DNA of 64,000 nucleotides from Mariniblastus sp. (GTDB lineage Bacteria > Planctomycetota > Planctomycetia > Pirellulales > Pirellulaceae), in NCBI GenBank assembly GCA_022447555.1, contig JAKVBF010000016.1, positions 15,500-79,499 on the forward strand. The letters are read 5' to 3'. The position numbers were made by a program, and so were the translations under genes. Positions within the stretch are counted from its first letter, which is position 1; every line of letters begins with the position of its first letter. A model generated the notes under the pieces. It was not told the DNA's origin and did not search any database. It saw only the letters and a list, made by a program, of their open reading frames with translations. Below, piece by piece: positions 16,996-25,989 of this stretch.

Positions 16996-17880
16996 ATGAA
17001 ACTTTTACTTTTCATTCCTTGCCTAATAGCGGCCTTCTCGTCATCCGGTCTCGGACAACAGGATGCAAAAATCGTTTTTATATCCGGCGGCCCCAGTCAC
17101 GGACCCATGAAGCATGAACACCGTGCGGGCAGTATCATCTTGGCCGAAGCGCTCAATCGCTCGGGACTACCTGTTGAGGCCAAATTGGTTCCACATTATG
17201 GATACCCAAAAGACACAAGTATTCTGGATGATGCAGCCACCATCGTTATTTTTTGCACGGGCCATCGAGGACACGTCCTGAATCCACACCTCGATGCGTT
17301 TGACTCCTTAATGAAAAAAGGGATCGGAGTCGTCATGATTCACTGGGCAACGGAGGCGGAAAAGGGAAAGCCAGGCCAAAAATTCCTAGAGTGGATGGGT
17401 GGTTTTTGCGATCTGGATTGGTCGGTCAATCCTCACTGGACACCGAATTTTGCGGATTTCCCTGAACACCCAGTCAGCAATGGTTTGAAACCTTTTCGTG
17501 TGGACGATGAATGGTATTACCACATGCGTTTCGTCGATGGAATGCATGGGGTAACTCCCATATTGGCCGATCTACCCCCGGCTAAAACCCTTATCCGGCC
17601 AGATGGTCCGCGAAGCGGAAACCCCACCGTCCGTAAGGCCGTCGCCAACGGAGAAAAACAGACTGTTGCTTGGGCCTATGAGCGCCCCACCGGAGGTCGT
17701 GGGTTCGGCTTCACCGGTGCCCACAACCACACGAGTTGGCAGAATGAAAATTTTCGCAAAGTGATGCTGAACGGAATCCTTTGGACAGCAGGCGTCACCG
17801 TTCCGGTGGATGGATGTCCATCTCAACCCATCGATGATACGAAAATACAATCCAATCTTGATAAGAAAAAAGGCGATTGA
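16996..17880 (+). CDS. ThuA domain protein (trehalose-utilisation-like)
   Basis: A 294-residue protein of the ThuA family, a class-I glutamine-amidotransferase-like fold. It begins with a signal peptide (MKLLLFIPCLIAAFSSSGLG). The fold starts at KIVFISGGPSHGPMKHEHRAG; VIFCTGHRGH, VVMIHWATE, DDEWYYHMRF and GFTGAHNHTSWQNENFRK are all ThuA landmarks. ThuA enzymes have been linked to isomerisation of 3-keto-glycosides formed by Gfo/Idh/MocA oxidoreductases. It starts three bases after the PVC cytochrome gene, so this is the third gene of one operon. The export signal places it in the periplasm with the cytochrome. No terminator hairpin is evident; the next gene is convergent. Confidence 0.92.
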   Translation: MKLLLFIPCLIAAFSSSGLGQQDAKIVFISGGPSHGPMKHEHRAGSIILAEALNRSGLPVEAKLVPHYGYPKDTSILDDAATIVIFCTGHRGHVLNPHLDAFDSLMKKGIGVVMIHWATEAEKGKPGQKFLEWMGGFCDLDWSVNPHWTPNFADFPEHPVSNGLKPFRVDDEWYYHMRFVDGMHGVTPILADLPPAKTLIRPDGPRSGNPTVRKAVANGEKQTVAWAYERPTGGRGFGFTGAHNHTSWQNENFRKVMLNGILWTAGVTVPVDGCPSQPIDDTKIQSNLDKKKGD

Positions 17881-17908
17881 TTGGGAAAACCTGTTGACCG
17901 CAAACCAC

Positions 17909-18934
17909 TCACTGACCCGAGACTTGTATCGTTGTTTTCATTTGTTGTGTTGCGCCACCAGAAAGATCGGTGACGATACTGATCTCACCCTGATATTCGC
18001 CCGGTGCCTCTGGGGCGGTCATGACGGCATCCACAATATGTACTTTTTTCAAGTCGTCGCTGGGCAGAACCATGATCGAGGCGTCTGAACTCTCAATCTT
18101 TTCAATGGAGAACGGAATATCTGCCTTTATGACAATTTTGCGTTTGACCTCCTGGCCCGGTTCCGCATTGAAAACCAGTACCTCCGGTGAAATTCTCAAA
18201 GGTGCTAACAGATTTCCAGTAAAACTAATAGGAATCTCAAAACGGCGGCCTTGTTCTTCTGCCACGATAAAAAGGTCCCCGTTCACAAAGCCCACGGGCA
18301 CATCATCGGTTAACCGAACCGTCATATCGTAATTGACACTCGTTCCAACTCGATTTGCAGGCGAGAGTTTAACCTTGATATGAGGATAGGTACTTTTAAC
18401 ATCCACAATGCTCCAATTCGGATTACCAAATTTGGAAACTCGGATCATTTGCTGCTTTTCATCTGCCGTTATTGGAACCTGGCCGAAATTAATCGCTCCT
18501 GGTTGAAACGTCACATCACTCCGTATGTTACCCCGAACATTAAGCTGCACCTCCCCAATGAAGGGCGAATCAAATCGAACGGTAACGGTTGCTTGCTTGA
18601 ATCCGGAAAAGGCTTGTGTATTGAATTTAGCAATCACATACCCGGTTTCCCATGTTTTTAAGACATCCGCACTGAGACTTACATCGGTGCAACCGCAACT
18701 CGAAACTGCGCTTTTTATTCGGATGTCTTCTTCATAAATGTTCCTTACGGGAAATTTGTATTCAACGATGGAGCCCTTTGCGACATTGCCAAAGTCGTGA
18801 CTGAATTCTGTAAACATTTTACGCGCCCATTCTTGGCCCGGGCATTGAATGGGATTGCCCACCATCACACCTAGCGCAATCATAAACGCCGTTGCCAGCA
18901 GGGTTCGTAACAAATATCGGGGTTTAGCGAGCAT
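17909..18934 (-). CDS. DUF1573 domain protein
   Basis: A 341-residue exported protein starting with a hydrophobic signal (LLATAFMIALGVMVG). The DUF1573 domain covers the first half: HDFGNVAKGSIVEYKFPVRN, then SSCGCTDVSLS, which is the conserved CGC motif. Immunoglobulin-like beta-sandwich repeats follow. These domains resemble ASPM/hydin-type surface or periplasmic structural modules; no catalytic role is known. It converges on the ThuA gene with a 28-base gap. Many planctomycetes carry several copies of such proteins. Confidence 0.88.
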   Translation of the reverse strand: MLAKPRYLLRTLLATAFMIALGVMVGNPIQCPGQEWARKMFTEFSHDFGNVAKGSIVEYKFPVRNIYEEDIRIKSAVSSCGCTDVSLSADVLKTWETGYVIAKFNTQAFSGFKQATVTVRFDSPFIGEVQLNVRGNIRSDVTFQPGAINFGQVPITADEKQQMIRVSKFGNPNWSIVDVKSTYPHIKVKLSPANRVGTSVNYDMTVRLTDDVPVGFVNGDLFIVAEEQGRRFEIPISFTGNLLAPLRISPEVLVFNAEPGQEVKRKIVIKADIPFSIEKIESSDASIMVLPSDDLKKVHIVDAVMTAPEAPGEYQGEISIVTDLSGGATQQMKTTIQVSGQ

Positions 18935-19277
18935 ACGCAGTGTGAAAGACTGGTTGGAACAGTTGCGCGAAACGTGTTACTATTCTAGATTGTTAAGCCT
19001 TGGTGCCTAGTGCAATGAACGCCTTGGATATTGGAGTGAGCTTGCAAAACACTGCCGTTTTTACACCGCCCCCTGAATTTAAACCGGTTTTAGCCGCTCC
19101 AATTTCAAAAAAACCAATCGAGGTTATCCGTCCGCCGACGGTGGGCTTTGTGAGCCAAATGATGTGACCCACTCGACACGCTGCCGCCTCCCCGACCTCT
19201 TAGATTACGGGGTGGGTGTCCCTGCGTGTTAGCGGAAACACCCTGCTCTGTACACCATAATCTGAGGAAGTCTCAAC
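18935..19277. other. Divergent promoter region between DUF1573 and Nramp-fold genes
   Basis: About 340 bases. The only content seen is the possible 50-codon frame at 19015-19167. No convincing riboswitch, terminator or repeat was recognised upstream of the transporter. Confidence 0.4.
19015..19167 (+). CDS. Possible small proline-rich protein (50 aa)
   Basis: An ATG frame of 50 codons between the divergent DUF1573 and Nramp-fold genes. The product is rich in Pro, Val and Ala (TPPPEFKPVLAAP, then VIRPPTVGF) and has no stop in frame. There is no clear ribosome site and no recognised family. It could be a real small protein or chance; confidence is low. Confidence 0.25.
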   Translation: MNALDIGVSLQNTAVFTPPPEFKPVLAAPISKKPIEVIRPPTVGFVSQMM

Positions 19278-20579
19278 GTGTCAGAAACGAAACCGATTCG
19301 AGGAATTGGCCCGGGCATCTTCGTCACCGCCGCCTTTATCGGGCCGGGAACCGTCTTGACGGCCAGCCAAGCTGGGGCAGAATTCGGTTACGGTTTGTTG
19401 TGGGCGGTTGGTTTTTCAGTCGTCGCCGCCATCGTATTGCAAGAAATGGCCGCTCGACTCGGCATCGTATCAGGTAAGGGCCTGGCCGAAGCGATCCGCA
19501 ACAGCGTTCCGCTTCCGATTCTTCGTTGGGGCTTGCTGATTCTTGTTTTAGGCGGGATTCTTTTTGGAAACGCTGCGTACCAAACAGGCAACCTGCTCGG
19601 TGCCGCCTCGGGTCTCGAAATATTAACTCAAGGTTCGACTCCCGAAGTGACAATAGGCCAATCGTTCTTTGGGTTTCAAACCATGTGGTCAACAGTGATT
19701 GCCGTCATCGCCTTGACCATCATTTGGATCGGGCGTTACAGACTTTTGCAGATCTGCCTGGCCGGTTTAGTGGGGGTGATGGGTGTTCTTTTCCTAGTTT
19801 CTGCCATCGCCATTGGGCCCGTTTGGTCCGACGTCGCGGCAGGACTCGTACCCCAGTTTCCCTCAAATACAAAGAACGATTCAACCAGTCAGCTGTGGTT
19901 AGTCATCGGACTCGTCGGAACGACCGTTGTCCCCTACAACCTGTTCCTACACGCAAGCGGCGCAGCAGACCGTTGGTCCCAGGCCGAAAATGTATCCAAG
20001 AGCGTCCGACAGTCGATGTGGGACACCGTAATCTCCGTCTCCATCGGGGGCGTGATCACCGGATCTCTGTTGATCACCGCTTGTGTCGTATGCCCGAATG
20101 GCAAGGACTTAAATCACATTCGAGAAATCGCAGCACAACTACGACCGGTTTTGGGTGAATGGGCTGAATTCGCTTTCGCCATCGGCATCTTTTCAGCGGG
20201 TCTTACCAGTTCGATCACGGCGCCGATTGCAGCCGGCTATGCAACAGCCGGCTGTTTTGGAAAGGAGCCGAAACTCAGCAACCTTTTTTTTAAGTGCGTT
20301 GCGACGGGCGTTGTGATCGCTGGACTCTCGTGTGCGGTGTGGATGGGTTCTTCACCCTCTCAAGCGATCATTGGCGCACAGGTTGCCAATGGCTTATTAC
20401 TACCGATCATCGCAATCTTTCTGTTCATCATGGTGAACCGAGCAAAACTAATGCGGGGCATGGTCAATGGTTGGATACGAAATTTTTTGGCCCTTTTCAT
20501 CATTGGCATCACCCTCTTGATGGCCACGAGGCAGTTTGATTCCGTGTTATCCAAAATAGGTGCCCTGATGAACGGGTAA
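19278..20579 (+). CDS. Nramp-fold transporter lacking canonical metal ligands
   Basis: A 433-residue membrane transporter of the Nramp/LeuT fold with about eleven helices. TM1 aligns as AFIGPGTVLTASQAGAEFGYG and TM6 as TTVVPYNLFLHASG, which are unmistakable Nramp positions. In manganese/iron transporters TM1 reads DPGN and TM6 has a Met-Pro-His segment. Here the Asp is Gly22, the Asn is Thr25 and the Met is Val218, so the three side chains that bind transition metals are all absent. The start is GTG 19278 with GAGGAAG upstream. The ion or solute carried is therefore unlikely to be Mn2+ or Fe2+, and I leave it unnamed. It stands alone as a transcription unit; the neighbour downstream is on the opposite strand. 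Confidence 0.85.
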   Translation: MSETKPIRGIGPGIFVTAAFIGPGTVLTASQAGAEFGYGLLWAVGFSVVAAIVLQEMAARLGIVSGKGLAEAIRNSVPLPILRWGLLILVLGGILFGNAAYQTGNLLGAASGLEILTQGSTPEVTIGQSFFGFQTMWSTVIAVIALTIIWIGRYRLLQICLAGLVGVMGVLFLVSAIAIGPVWSDVAAGLVPQFPSNTKNDSTSQLWLVIGLVGTTVVPYNLFLHASGAADRWSQAENVSKSVRQSMWDTVISVSIGGVITGSLLITACVVCPNGKDLNHIREIAAQLRPVLGEWAEFAFAIGIFSAGLTSSITAPIAAGYATAGCFGKEPKLSNLFFKCVATGVVIAGLSCAVWMGSSPSQAIIGAQVANGLLLPIIAIFLFIMVNRAKLMRGMVNGWIRNFLALFIIGITLLMATRQFDSVLSKIGALMNG

Positions 20580-20591
20580 TCCTCGGTCACG

Positions 20592-21416
20592 TTAGTCGCT
20601 CGGCAGGATGATTTCAGCGTTTGGGTTCTCAGGGATTTCCTGCGTGAAGAACGCCAAAATAAGCACCCAGAAACATAAGATCAGATTCTGTATGGGTAAT
20701 TGCAGAGCGAGCGGCAATGAATAAATAAGCGCAACCGCCGGTATCCAAACGACCCAATTAGAAATCAACAGCGGCAAAACGCGTTGAGAATACCAGTGCT
20801 TTCCGAGGACTTTGTAGGTTTTTCTAAACGAGTAACCCTGGTCCCGCCAAAGGTAAAAAAGCACAATATTCACCACCCCAATCAATGGGACGTAAACCAT
20901 TTGATCAAATAAGGTTTTGACCGCGACGGTCCAAGCTTGTGAGTTGTTGCCAAATACACTGGCCTGTAATCGGTAAAATAAATCGATTTCTAGCCCTTTC
21001 AAACCCCAAAAAACGGTGGCAGAAATGACGTTGCTTGTGTTCACAATCGGGTACCGACGTCCGGCCAAAGATGGCACAATCGCGGGGAGCATACCACCGA
21101 AAACTGCAGTGGATAGAATGCTAAAATAAACACCAAAACGGGTCTTAAAACTTCCCAACCAGTCCAGGTGATATTCCATCAGGGGCCAATAGAAATAACC
21201 GCCAATCAGAACCACGCCGAACAACCAAAGGATCGCAGCCGGAACCCGATTGTGCCAAATCGCTGTTCGCCCAGAATCCCACGCAATTCTCAGGGGGCTT
21301 GGCGATTTAGGGATAGTCCCTCGCTTTTTGAAAAACACCAACAAACCCCATTCAACACTTTTTACCGTCCGAAGGCATCTTTTGGACGAATATGCCGACA
21401 TTTCACACTCAGGCAT
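20592..21416 (-). CDS. Mpv17/PMP22-like membrane protein
   Basis: A 274-residue membrane protein. Its C-terminal half resembles the eukaryotic Mpv17/PMP22 family: KTLFDQMVYVPLI aligns with the family's LLLDRLVFAPAF-type segment. NWVVWIPAVALIYSLPLALQ aligns with the NW-x-VW-x-P...Y-x-x-PL signature before the last helix. Ahead of these lies a WGLKGLEIDLFYRL stretch where the family has G-x-x-x-GP-x-x-H-x-FY. The N-terminal part adds at least two further helices. The family acts in mitochondrial and peroxisomal membranes, where a channel-like role is suggested; a bacterial role is not known to me. It lies downstream of the NatAB-CPBP exporter on the same strand (39-base gap), so co-transcription is likely. 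The exact start is uncertain because the first 50 residues look non-membrane and basic. Confidence 0.65.
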   Translation of the reverse strand: MPECEMSAYSSKRCLRTVKSVEWGLLVFFKKRGTIPKSPSPLRIAWDSGRTAIWHNRVPAAILWLFGVVLIGGYFYWPLMEYHLDWLGSFKTRFGVYFSILSTAVFGGMLPAIVPSLAGRRYPIVNTSNVISATVFWGLKGLEIDLFYRLQASVFGNNSQAWTVAVKTLFDQMVYVPLIGVVNIVLFYLWRDQGYSFRKTYKVLGKHWYSQRVLPLLISNWVVWIPAVALIYSLPLALQLPIQNLILCFWVLILAFFTQEIPENPNAEIILPSD

Positions 21417-21455
21417 GAACCTCGCCGGGCTGGAGTCGCCCTGTACCGAAAGGTA

Positions 21456-23735
21456 TCAATGAACCCGATAGGGAGCCGAACCGGCGGTTTCCGATTCCTC
21501 CGCCGTTGGATTTTGGGAACGGACCGCCTTCAGGCTCAACAGGGCGAAGCCGATCAATATAGGCAAAATGGCCGCGGCCAGCCAAAACATAGGTATATGC
21601 TGTTGCTCGGCGCCGCCAAATCCAATCTCTTTCAATTCATTTTCGAAATGAGCGAGGGAGATCAACAAACCGTTATGAATCGTGTGAAGGATCATGCCCG
21701 GAATCACACTCCCTGTTCTCACACATACGATGCCCAAGAGAATACCCATTAAGGAACTGGGTAACATTCTTTCGAACAGCAGCGCATCTCTTACAAAGAC
21801 GTGGAACAGACCAAACATAACCGCCGTAGCCATGATCGCCACCCAGACCTTAGTGTGCTTTAAAAACGCACTCATCATGAAGCCGCGAAAGGTAAATTCT
21901 TCGCAGACCGCTGGAATCAATGCCAAACAGACCAATTTCAATGCAAGGGGGATCTTTTGAAGCTCCACCTTCATGGTTTCAAAGACGTCTTTTAAGACCT
22001 CAAGACGGGTCTCTGAGAGCGAGTACACTTCAATTTCGTAAATGAAAGTCCAAACCGAGACGCCTAGTAGGCATGCTACCAAAACACCCAACAATCTGGG
22101 TGGATTTAAAAGATTCGCCGTCCGAACGCGCAGATTAAAAATCGTACAAAAAATCAGTGGCAATCCAACGAAAAGGAAAGACGTAACACCCGCATTCACC
22201 ACCAAACGTTTTTGAATGCTGATATCAAAACGAGTGGCAAGTCCGCCAATCACAATAAAACATGGGAACAGTACCGAAAGGAATAACATCGTCGTCGGCA
22301 TAGAGGGTATGTAACTCATTTCGGTCGGGCGTGCGAAAATATCCGACCAACTGGATGTGCCGCCAAAAAGCACCGAGTCAGAACCAAAAATCTTTGACGC
22401 CGTACCCAACGCCAAAAAGCCATACAACAAAGTGGAAACAACCGTAATCGTAACGAGCGTCAAATTGACTTGACCCGCAATCAAATCTCTTCCCAACAAA
22501 ATGATATTCACCAACGGAACCAATGCTAAGGTAACGTCCATTTCGAGATCTGGGAAAAGACTTAGTAAAGCAGGAGCTAAAGCAACCAACATGATGGGGA
22601 TGAGATAAGCTTGAGCCTCTTTAAAACTTCTTGCGAAACTGGTCAAACTTAGGAGAACCGCGGAAAAAAATGCAGCGAAGACTAACAGGAGCGCAAAAAT
22701 GGTCAACACCACCAACGCGGACACACCTTGTTCACCAAAGATGATGGAGTCCAAACCGAGCGTGTAAACCGTCACCAACATTGCGGCCATATTGATCAAG
22801 GCGGTCAGCATCGCAACCGCCAAGACCGCCACGAATTTACCGAACAACAACGCCATCCTAGAAACCGGCGCAGCCATTAAAATTTCCATGGTACCACGTT
22901 CTCGTTCACCCGCTGTCAAATCAATGGCCGGATAAACAGCGCCGGTCATGGTCATTAAGACCAGCATTAACGGTATGAACGTCAAGAGTGCCGGCTGTTC
23001 TTCATCTTCGGACTTAAGGGTTAGCGTTCGGACGGCATTAGGCCGAGACAAATTGACGCCCTGTTGCCGCAAAACATCCTCGACCCATTTATCGTTAACG
23101 GCCTCTAATCGTTGCGTAACGAATTCATAGGCGCCGGCACTTAACGCGGAATCTTCGCGTTGGACCAATTCGAATTGAACGGTCTCCCGTGCGTTCGGGT
23201 TTTTCTTTAATGCTTCGCGATTCGTGATGCGAACGCCGACATCAAACACGCCCAACATAACATATTCATCCAGTTTATCTGGATCTGACTTAACCAGCCG
23301 AATAAGAGGGGGAGCTTCCAGTTGGCCCCGAATTAGATCCTCGACAGGTTTGTTTTGAAGCGACCCATTCGGTTGCGACCCCCCCCTGTTCCGTTGCATC
23401 CCCTCCGGATTGAGAATGGATTCACCGATTACTAAAAAACGATCAATGACGGCCAATTCTTCTTCGTTCTCCGCCGCAATCAGATATTCAACTTGTTGCA
23501 GATTGCTCAAAGAACTGAGCATGAATTTTTGAACGATCGTCCCCAGCAGTGGGTACACCAAAAGTGGCATCAACACGAGGGTCACCACCGTCCTACGATC
23601 TCGCAAAATCTCCAGCAGCTCCTTAGCTGCTAATCGTCGTAAACGGGAGAAGCCCATGCTCCGATGGACGAATTTCTTGTTCCCTGAGTCATCAACATTT
23701 TGGACCGAATCCGAAGGCATATCTGTTGGGCTCAC
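21456..23735 (-). CDS. ABC-2 (NatB-type) permease fused to CPBP intramembrane protease
   Basis: A 759-residue fusion. Residues 1-500 are an ABC-2/NatB exporter permease: a first helix (VVTLVLMPLLVYPLLGTIVQ), a large extracytoplasmic loop, then a helix bundle beginning near LTFIPLMLVLMTMTGAVYPA with the GERERGTMEILMAAP coupling segment. The C-terminal ~200 residues are a complete CPBP (CAAX/Abi) protease: EEFTFRG at 612-618, FGLFHV, and HTIHNG supply the Glu-Glu, Arg and His motifs. The start overlaps the 3' end of the ATPase gene by four bases (ATGA-type), so both are made together. Known context: CPBP proteases cleave prenylated proteins or export-signal peptides. The fusion suggests the protease matures or protects against the exported substrate, which is unknown. 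Confidence 0.9.
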   Translation of the reverse strand: MSPTDMPSDSVQNVDDSGNKKFVHRSMGFSRLRRLAAKELLEILRDRRTVVTLVLMPLLVYPLLGTIVQKFMLSSLSNLQQVEYLIAAENEEELAVIDRFLVIGESILNPEGMQRNRGGSQPNGSLQNKPVEDLIRGQLEAPPLIRLVKSDPDKLDEYVMLGVFDVGVRITNREALKKNPNARETVQFELVQREDSALSAGAYEFVTQRLEAVNDKWVEDVLRQQGVNLSRPNAVRTLTLKSEDEEQPALLTFIPLMLVLMTMTGAVYPAIDLTAGERERGTMEILMAAPVSRMALLFGKFVAVLAVAMLTALINMAAMLVTVYTLGLDSIIFGEQGVSALVVLTIFALLLVFAAFFSAVLLSLTSFARSFKEAQAYLIPIMLVALAPALLSLFPDLEMDVTLALVPLVNIILLGRDLIAGQVNLTLVTITVVSTLLYGFLALGTASKIFGSDSVLFGGTSSWSDIFARPTEMSYIPSMPTTMLFLSVLFPCFIVIGGLATRFDISIQKRLVVNAGVTSFLFVGLPLIFCTIFNLRVRTANLLNPPRLLGVLVACLLGVSVWTFIYEIEVYSLSETRLEVLKDVFETMKVELQKIPLALKLVCLALIPAVCEEFTFRGFMMSAFLKHTKVWVAIMATAVMFGLFHVFVRDALLFERMLPSSLMGILLGIVCVRTGSVIPGMILHTIHNGLLISLAHFENELKEIGFGGAEQQHIPMFWLAAAILPILIGFALLSLKAVRSQNPTAEESETAGSAPYRVH

Positions 23736-24493
23736 ACTAATCCCCGCTTCCGTTGAGGGTCCCGTTCTTGCTCGAGGAGTTCAAGAAACATCTCGGTAAG
23801 CCCTTGTTGGGAGGTCGCCGATTTTAATTCATCCAGCGTCCCCTCATGTCTTAGTTTCCCATGATGCAAAAGCGCAAATCGGTCGCACAGCCGTTGAGCC
23901 TCATCCAACCTGTGGGTGCAAATGATGACAGCTTTTTGTTCGGACCTTAGATGCCCGATGTAATCAAAGACGACTTTGCTAGCGACAATGTCTAACCCGA
24001 GTGTCGGTTCATCCATTAACATCACGGGTGGGTCGTGAATCAAAGCCCTCGCTAGATTCACTCTTTGTTTCTGTCCTGTGCTCAGTGTGGCACAACGCTG
24101 GTTAAGGAAACTGCCCAGATCCAAAAGTTCAGACAGTTGATCTAGCCGTTCAGAAGCAATCCGGGGACTTACATCGTAGAGATCAGCACTAAATAACACC
24201 ATTTCTCTCGGGGTGAGCCAAGGGTAGACTCCCACCGTCGCGGACGCATAGCCAATTCGGCTCTTCACTTCATTCGGATCGACGTCGACTCGAAAACCGG
24301 CGATTTCGGCCAAACCCGAAGTAGGCGTCATCAATCCAAGGATCATTCTGAGGGTGGTCGTTTTACCAGCACCATTAGGTCCCAAAAGACCATAGACCTC
24401 ACCGGGCTGGACCTCAAACGTCAGTTGGTCGACGGCGACCACGTCGCCGCCGCGCTTGGGGAATCGTTTTACGAGATCGCGGACTGAAATCAT
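23732..24493 (-). CDS. ABC transporter ATP-binding protein (NatA-type)
   Basis: A 253-residue ABC ATPase with Walker A GPNGAGKT near residue 39, Q-loop region before YPWLTPREM, signature LSTGQKQR, Walker B VMLMDEPT and the switch His in ICTHRLDEAQ. It drives the fused permease-protease encoded by the overlapping downstream gene. It is the first gene of the exporter operon. Its closest type is the sodium/drug exporter family NatA, but the cargo is not evident. No regulatory element was recognised upstream. Confidence 0.93.
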   Translation of the reverse strand: MISVRDLVKRFPKRGGDVVAVDQLTFEVQPGEVYGLLGPNGAGKTTTLRMILGLMTPTSGLAEIAGFRVDVDPNEVKSRIGYASATVGVYPWLTPREMVLFSADLYDVSPRIASERLDQLSELLDLGSFLNQRCATLSTGQKQRVNLARALIHDPPVMLMDEPTLGLDIVASKVVFDYIGHLRSEQKAVIICTHRLDEAQRLCDRFALLHHGKLRHEGTLDELKSATSQQGLTEMFLELLEQERDPQRKRGLV

Positions 24494-25141
24494 TGTCGTG
24501 ACTGCGTTGCCTTAAATTTGGAATGGGCCATTATCAAAAAACCGGCCGACTTACGCAATGGTCTAACCATTTGCGATCGGGCATCCTCCAAACACCGACT
24601 TAAACAACCTAGGCTACCTATACTGAACTGAACAATTTCTTGAACCTACCGCCGACGGTTGTTTTGTCCCGACTGGAGCCATATCAAAATAGCATTTTCC
24701 AGCCCCGGGACCGAAGCCCAATGTTACTTGTTTCACCACGGATTAATACTCCTCTATGACCCAAAATACGGCTCAGGTCCGGGAGTCTCTATCCCTTTTC
24801 CTTAACGTCCCATCGATCCGGTTCAAAAACCGATTTAACGCCGTTGGACCGTGAAAAAAGTTTCTTCGCCAGCCCTTTCAAGCCCCGGTACGGGAGGCCA
24901 CGCGCTGCAGTTCTCTTTTGACCCCCATGAAACCCGCAATATTCCTGTTTACCAGCTGTTTCAGGCCTATTTAGAGATTGCCGGTTTTTAAATTAACCGA
25001 TAAGCTGGCATTCTCAGAAATCGCGCTCCGAAGTCGTTTCAGGGCCTTATTTTATTTTTTAATCACGCTCCAGTGCTGACCCTGTCTCAAGGGACAGCGA
25101 CCACGCCATTTCGTGGTATCTGGTAACTGAAGGGGATCACT
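24494..25141. other. Long leader region upstream of rpsB
   Basis: About 650 bases between the divergent natA-like gene and rpsB with no gene recognised. Just upstream of rpsB a small hairpin can be drawn (CTGTC at 25082-25086 with GACAG at 25093-25097). It could belong to an S2-type autoregulatory leader, but the stem is short and this is only suggestive. Confidence 0.4.
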
Positions 25142-25915
25142 ATGTCTAATCTGGTTCAAGATTTAATCGATGCGGGTGTTCATTTCGGACACCGTTCCAG
25201 CCGCTGGAACCCAAAAATGGCGCCCTATATTTACGGGCGTCGCAACCAAATCCACGTCATCGATATTCGTGAGACCGTCCGCGGACTTTTACGAGCGAAG
25301 AAATACATCTCTCAAGTCGTTTCTGGCGGAAGCCTTGTCTTGTTTGTCGGAACCAAACGTCAAGCGAGCGCCGCGGTCCAACGTGAAGCCGAACGCTGCA
25401 ACATGCCGTTTGTAAGCGAACGTTGGCTCGGAGGCGCATTGACCAACTTTCGAACGATTCGCAGTCGAATGTCACGCCTTGAAGAACTGGAAACCATTCG
25501 AAGTGGCGATGAACTGGCCAGCTATTCCAAGAAGGCCCAATCCTCCTTGAACCGGGAGTATCGAAAAATGTATCGGAACCTCAATGGCATCCGAAACATG
25601 AATCGCCTGCCGGAATGTCTGGTCGTCGTTGATCCCAACAAAGAGAAAAACGCTATCCGGGAAGCCAAACTACTGGGAATCACAACCTGTGCTTTAATCG
25701 ATACGGATTGCAATCCCGACGAAGTTGATTTGCCCATTCCGGGTAACGATGATGGAATTCGGTCCGTCGAACTTGTGCTCTCACATCTATCGGATGCGGT
25801 GATCGCGGGGGCAAAGAGCGTGACACGAAAAAAGGAAGGCGATGACTCCAAGAAGGCGGAAGCAACAAAAACGGCTGAAGAAGCGGCTCTCGCTGAAAAA
25901 GAAGCAAACGCTTAA
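25142..25915 (+). CDS. rpsB: 30S ribosomal protein S2
   Basis: A 257-residue ribosomal protein S2. [40 protein letters not shown] (the family's FI-x-x-x-R-x-x-x-HIIDL), [13 protein letters not shown] and the C-terminal [18 protein letters not shown] are all diagnostic. The start ATG has AAGGGG upstream. It has an acidic, lysine-rich tail ([19 protein letters not shown]) beyond the core. It assembles on the small subunit head. It leads the conserved rpsB-tsf-pyrH-frr cluster. Confidence 0.98.
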   Translation: MSNLVQDLIDAGVHFGHRSSRWNPKMAPYIYGRRNQIHVIDIRETVRGLLRAKKYISQVVSGGSLVLFVGTKRQASAAVQREAERCNMPFVSERWLGGALTNFRTIRSRMSRLEELETIRSGDELASYSKKAQSSLNREYRKMYRNLNGIRNMNRLPECLVVVDPNKEKNAIREAKLLGITTCALIDTDCNPDEVDLPIPGNDDGIRSVELVLSHLSDAVIAGAKSVTRKKEGDDSKKAEATKTAEEAALAEKEANA

Positions 25916-25989
25916 GGTCCCTCAATACATCACTGCGTCCCCCTTTAGGACCGGACGCCCTAAACAACAAACCCATCAGGAGATATAGA

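Noticed and set aside
24770-24800. A TCAGGTCCGG stretch resembling the core of signal-recognition-particle RNA
   Set aside because: The following GGAAGGAAGCAGC-type loop is missing and no long stem can be drawn.
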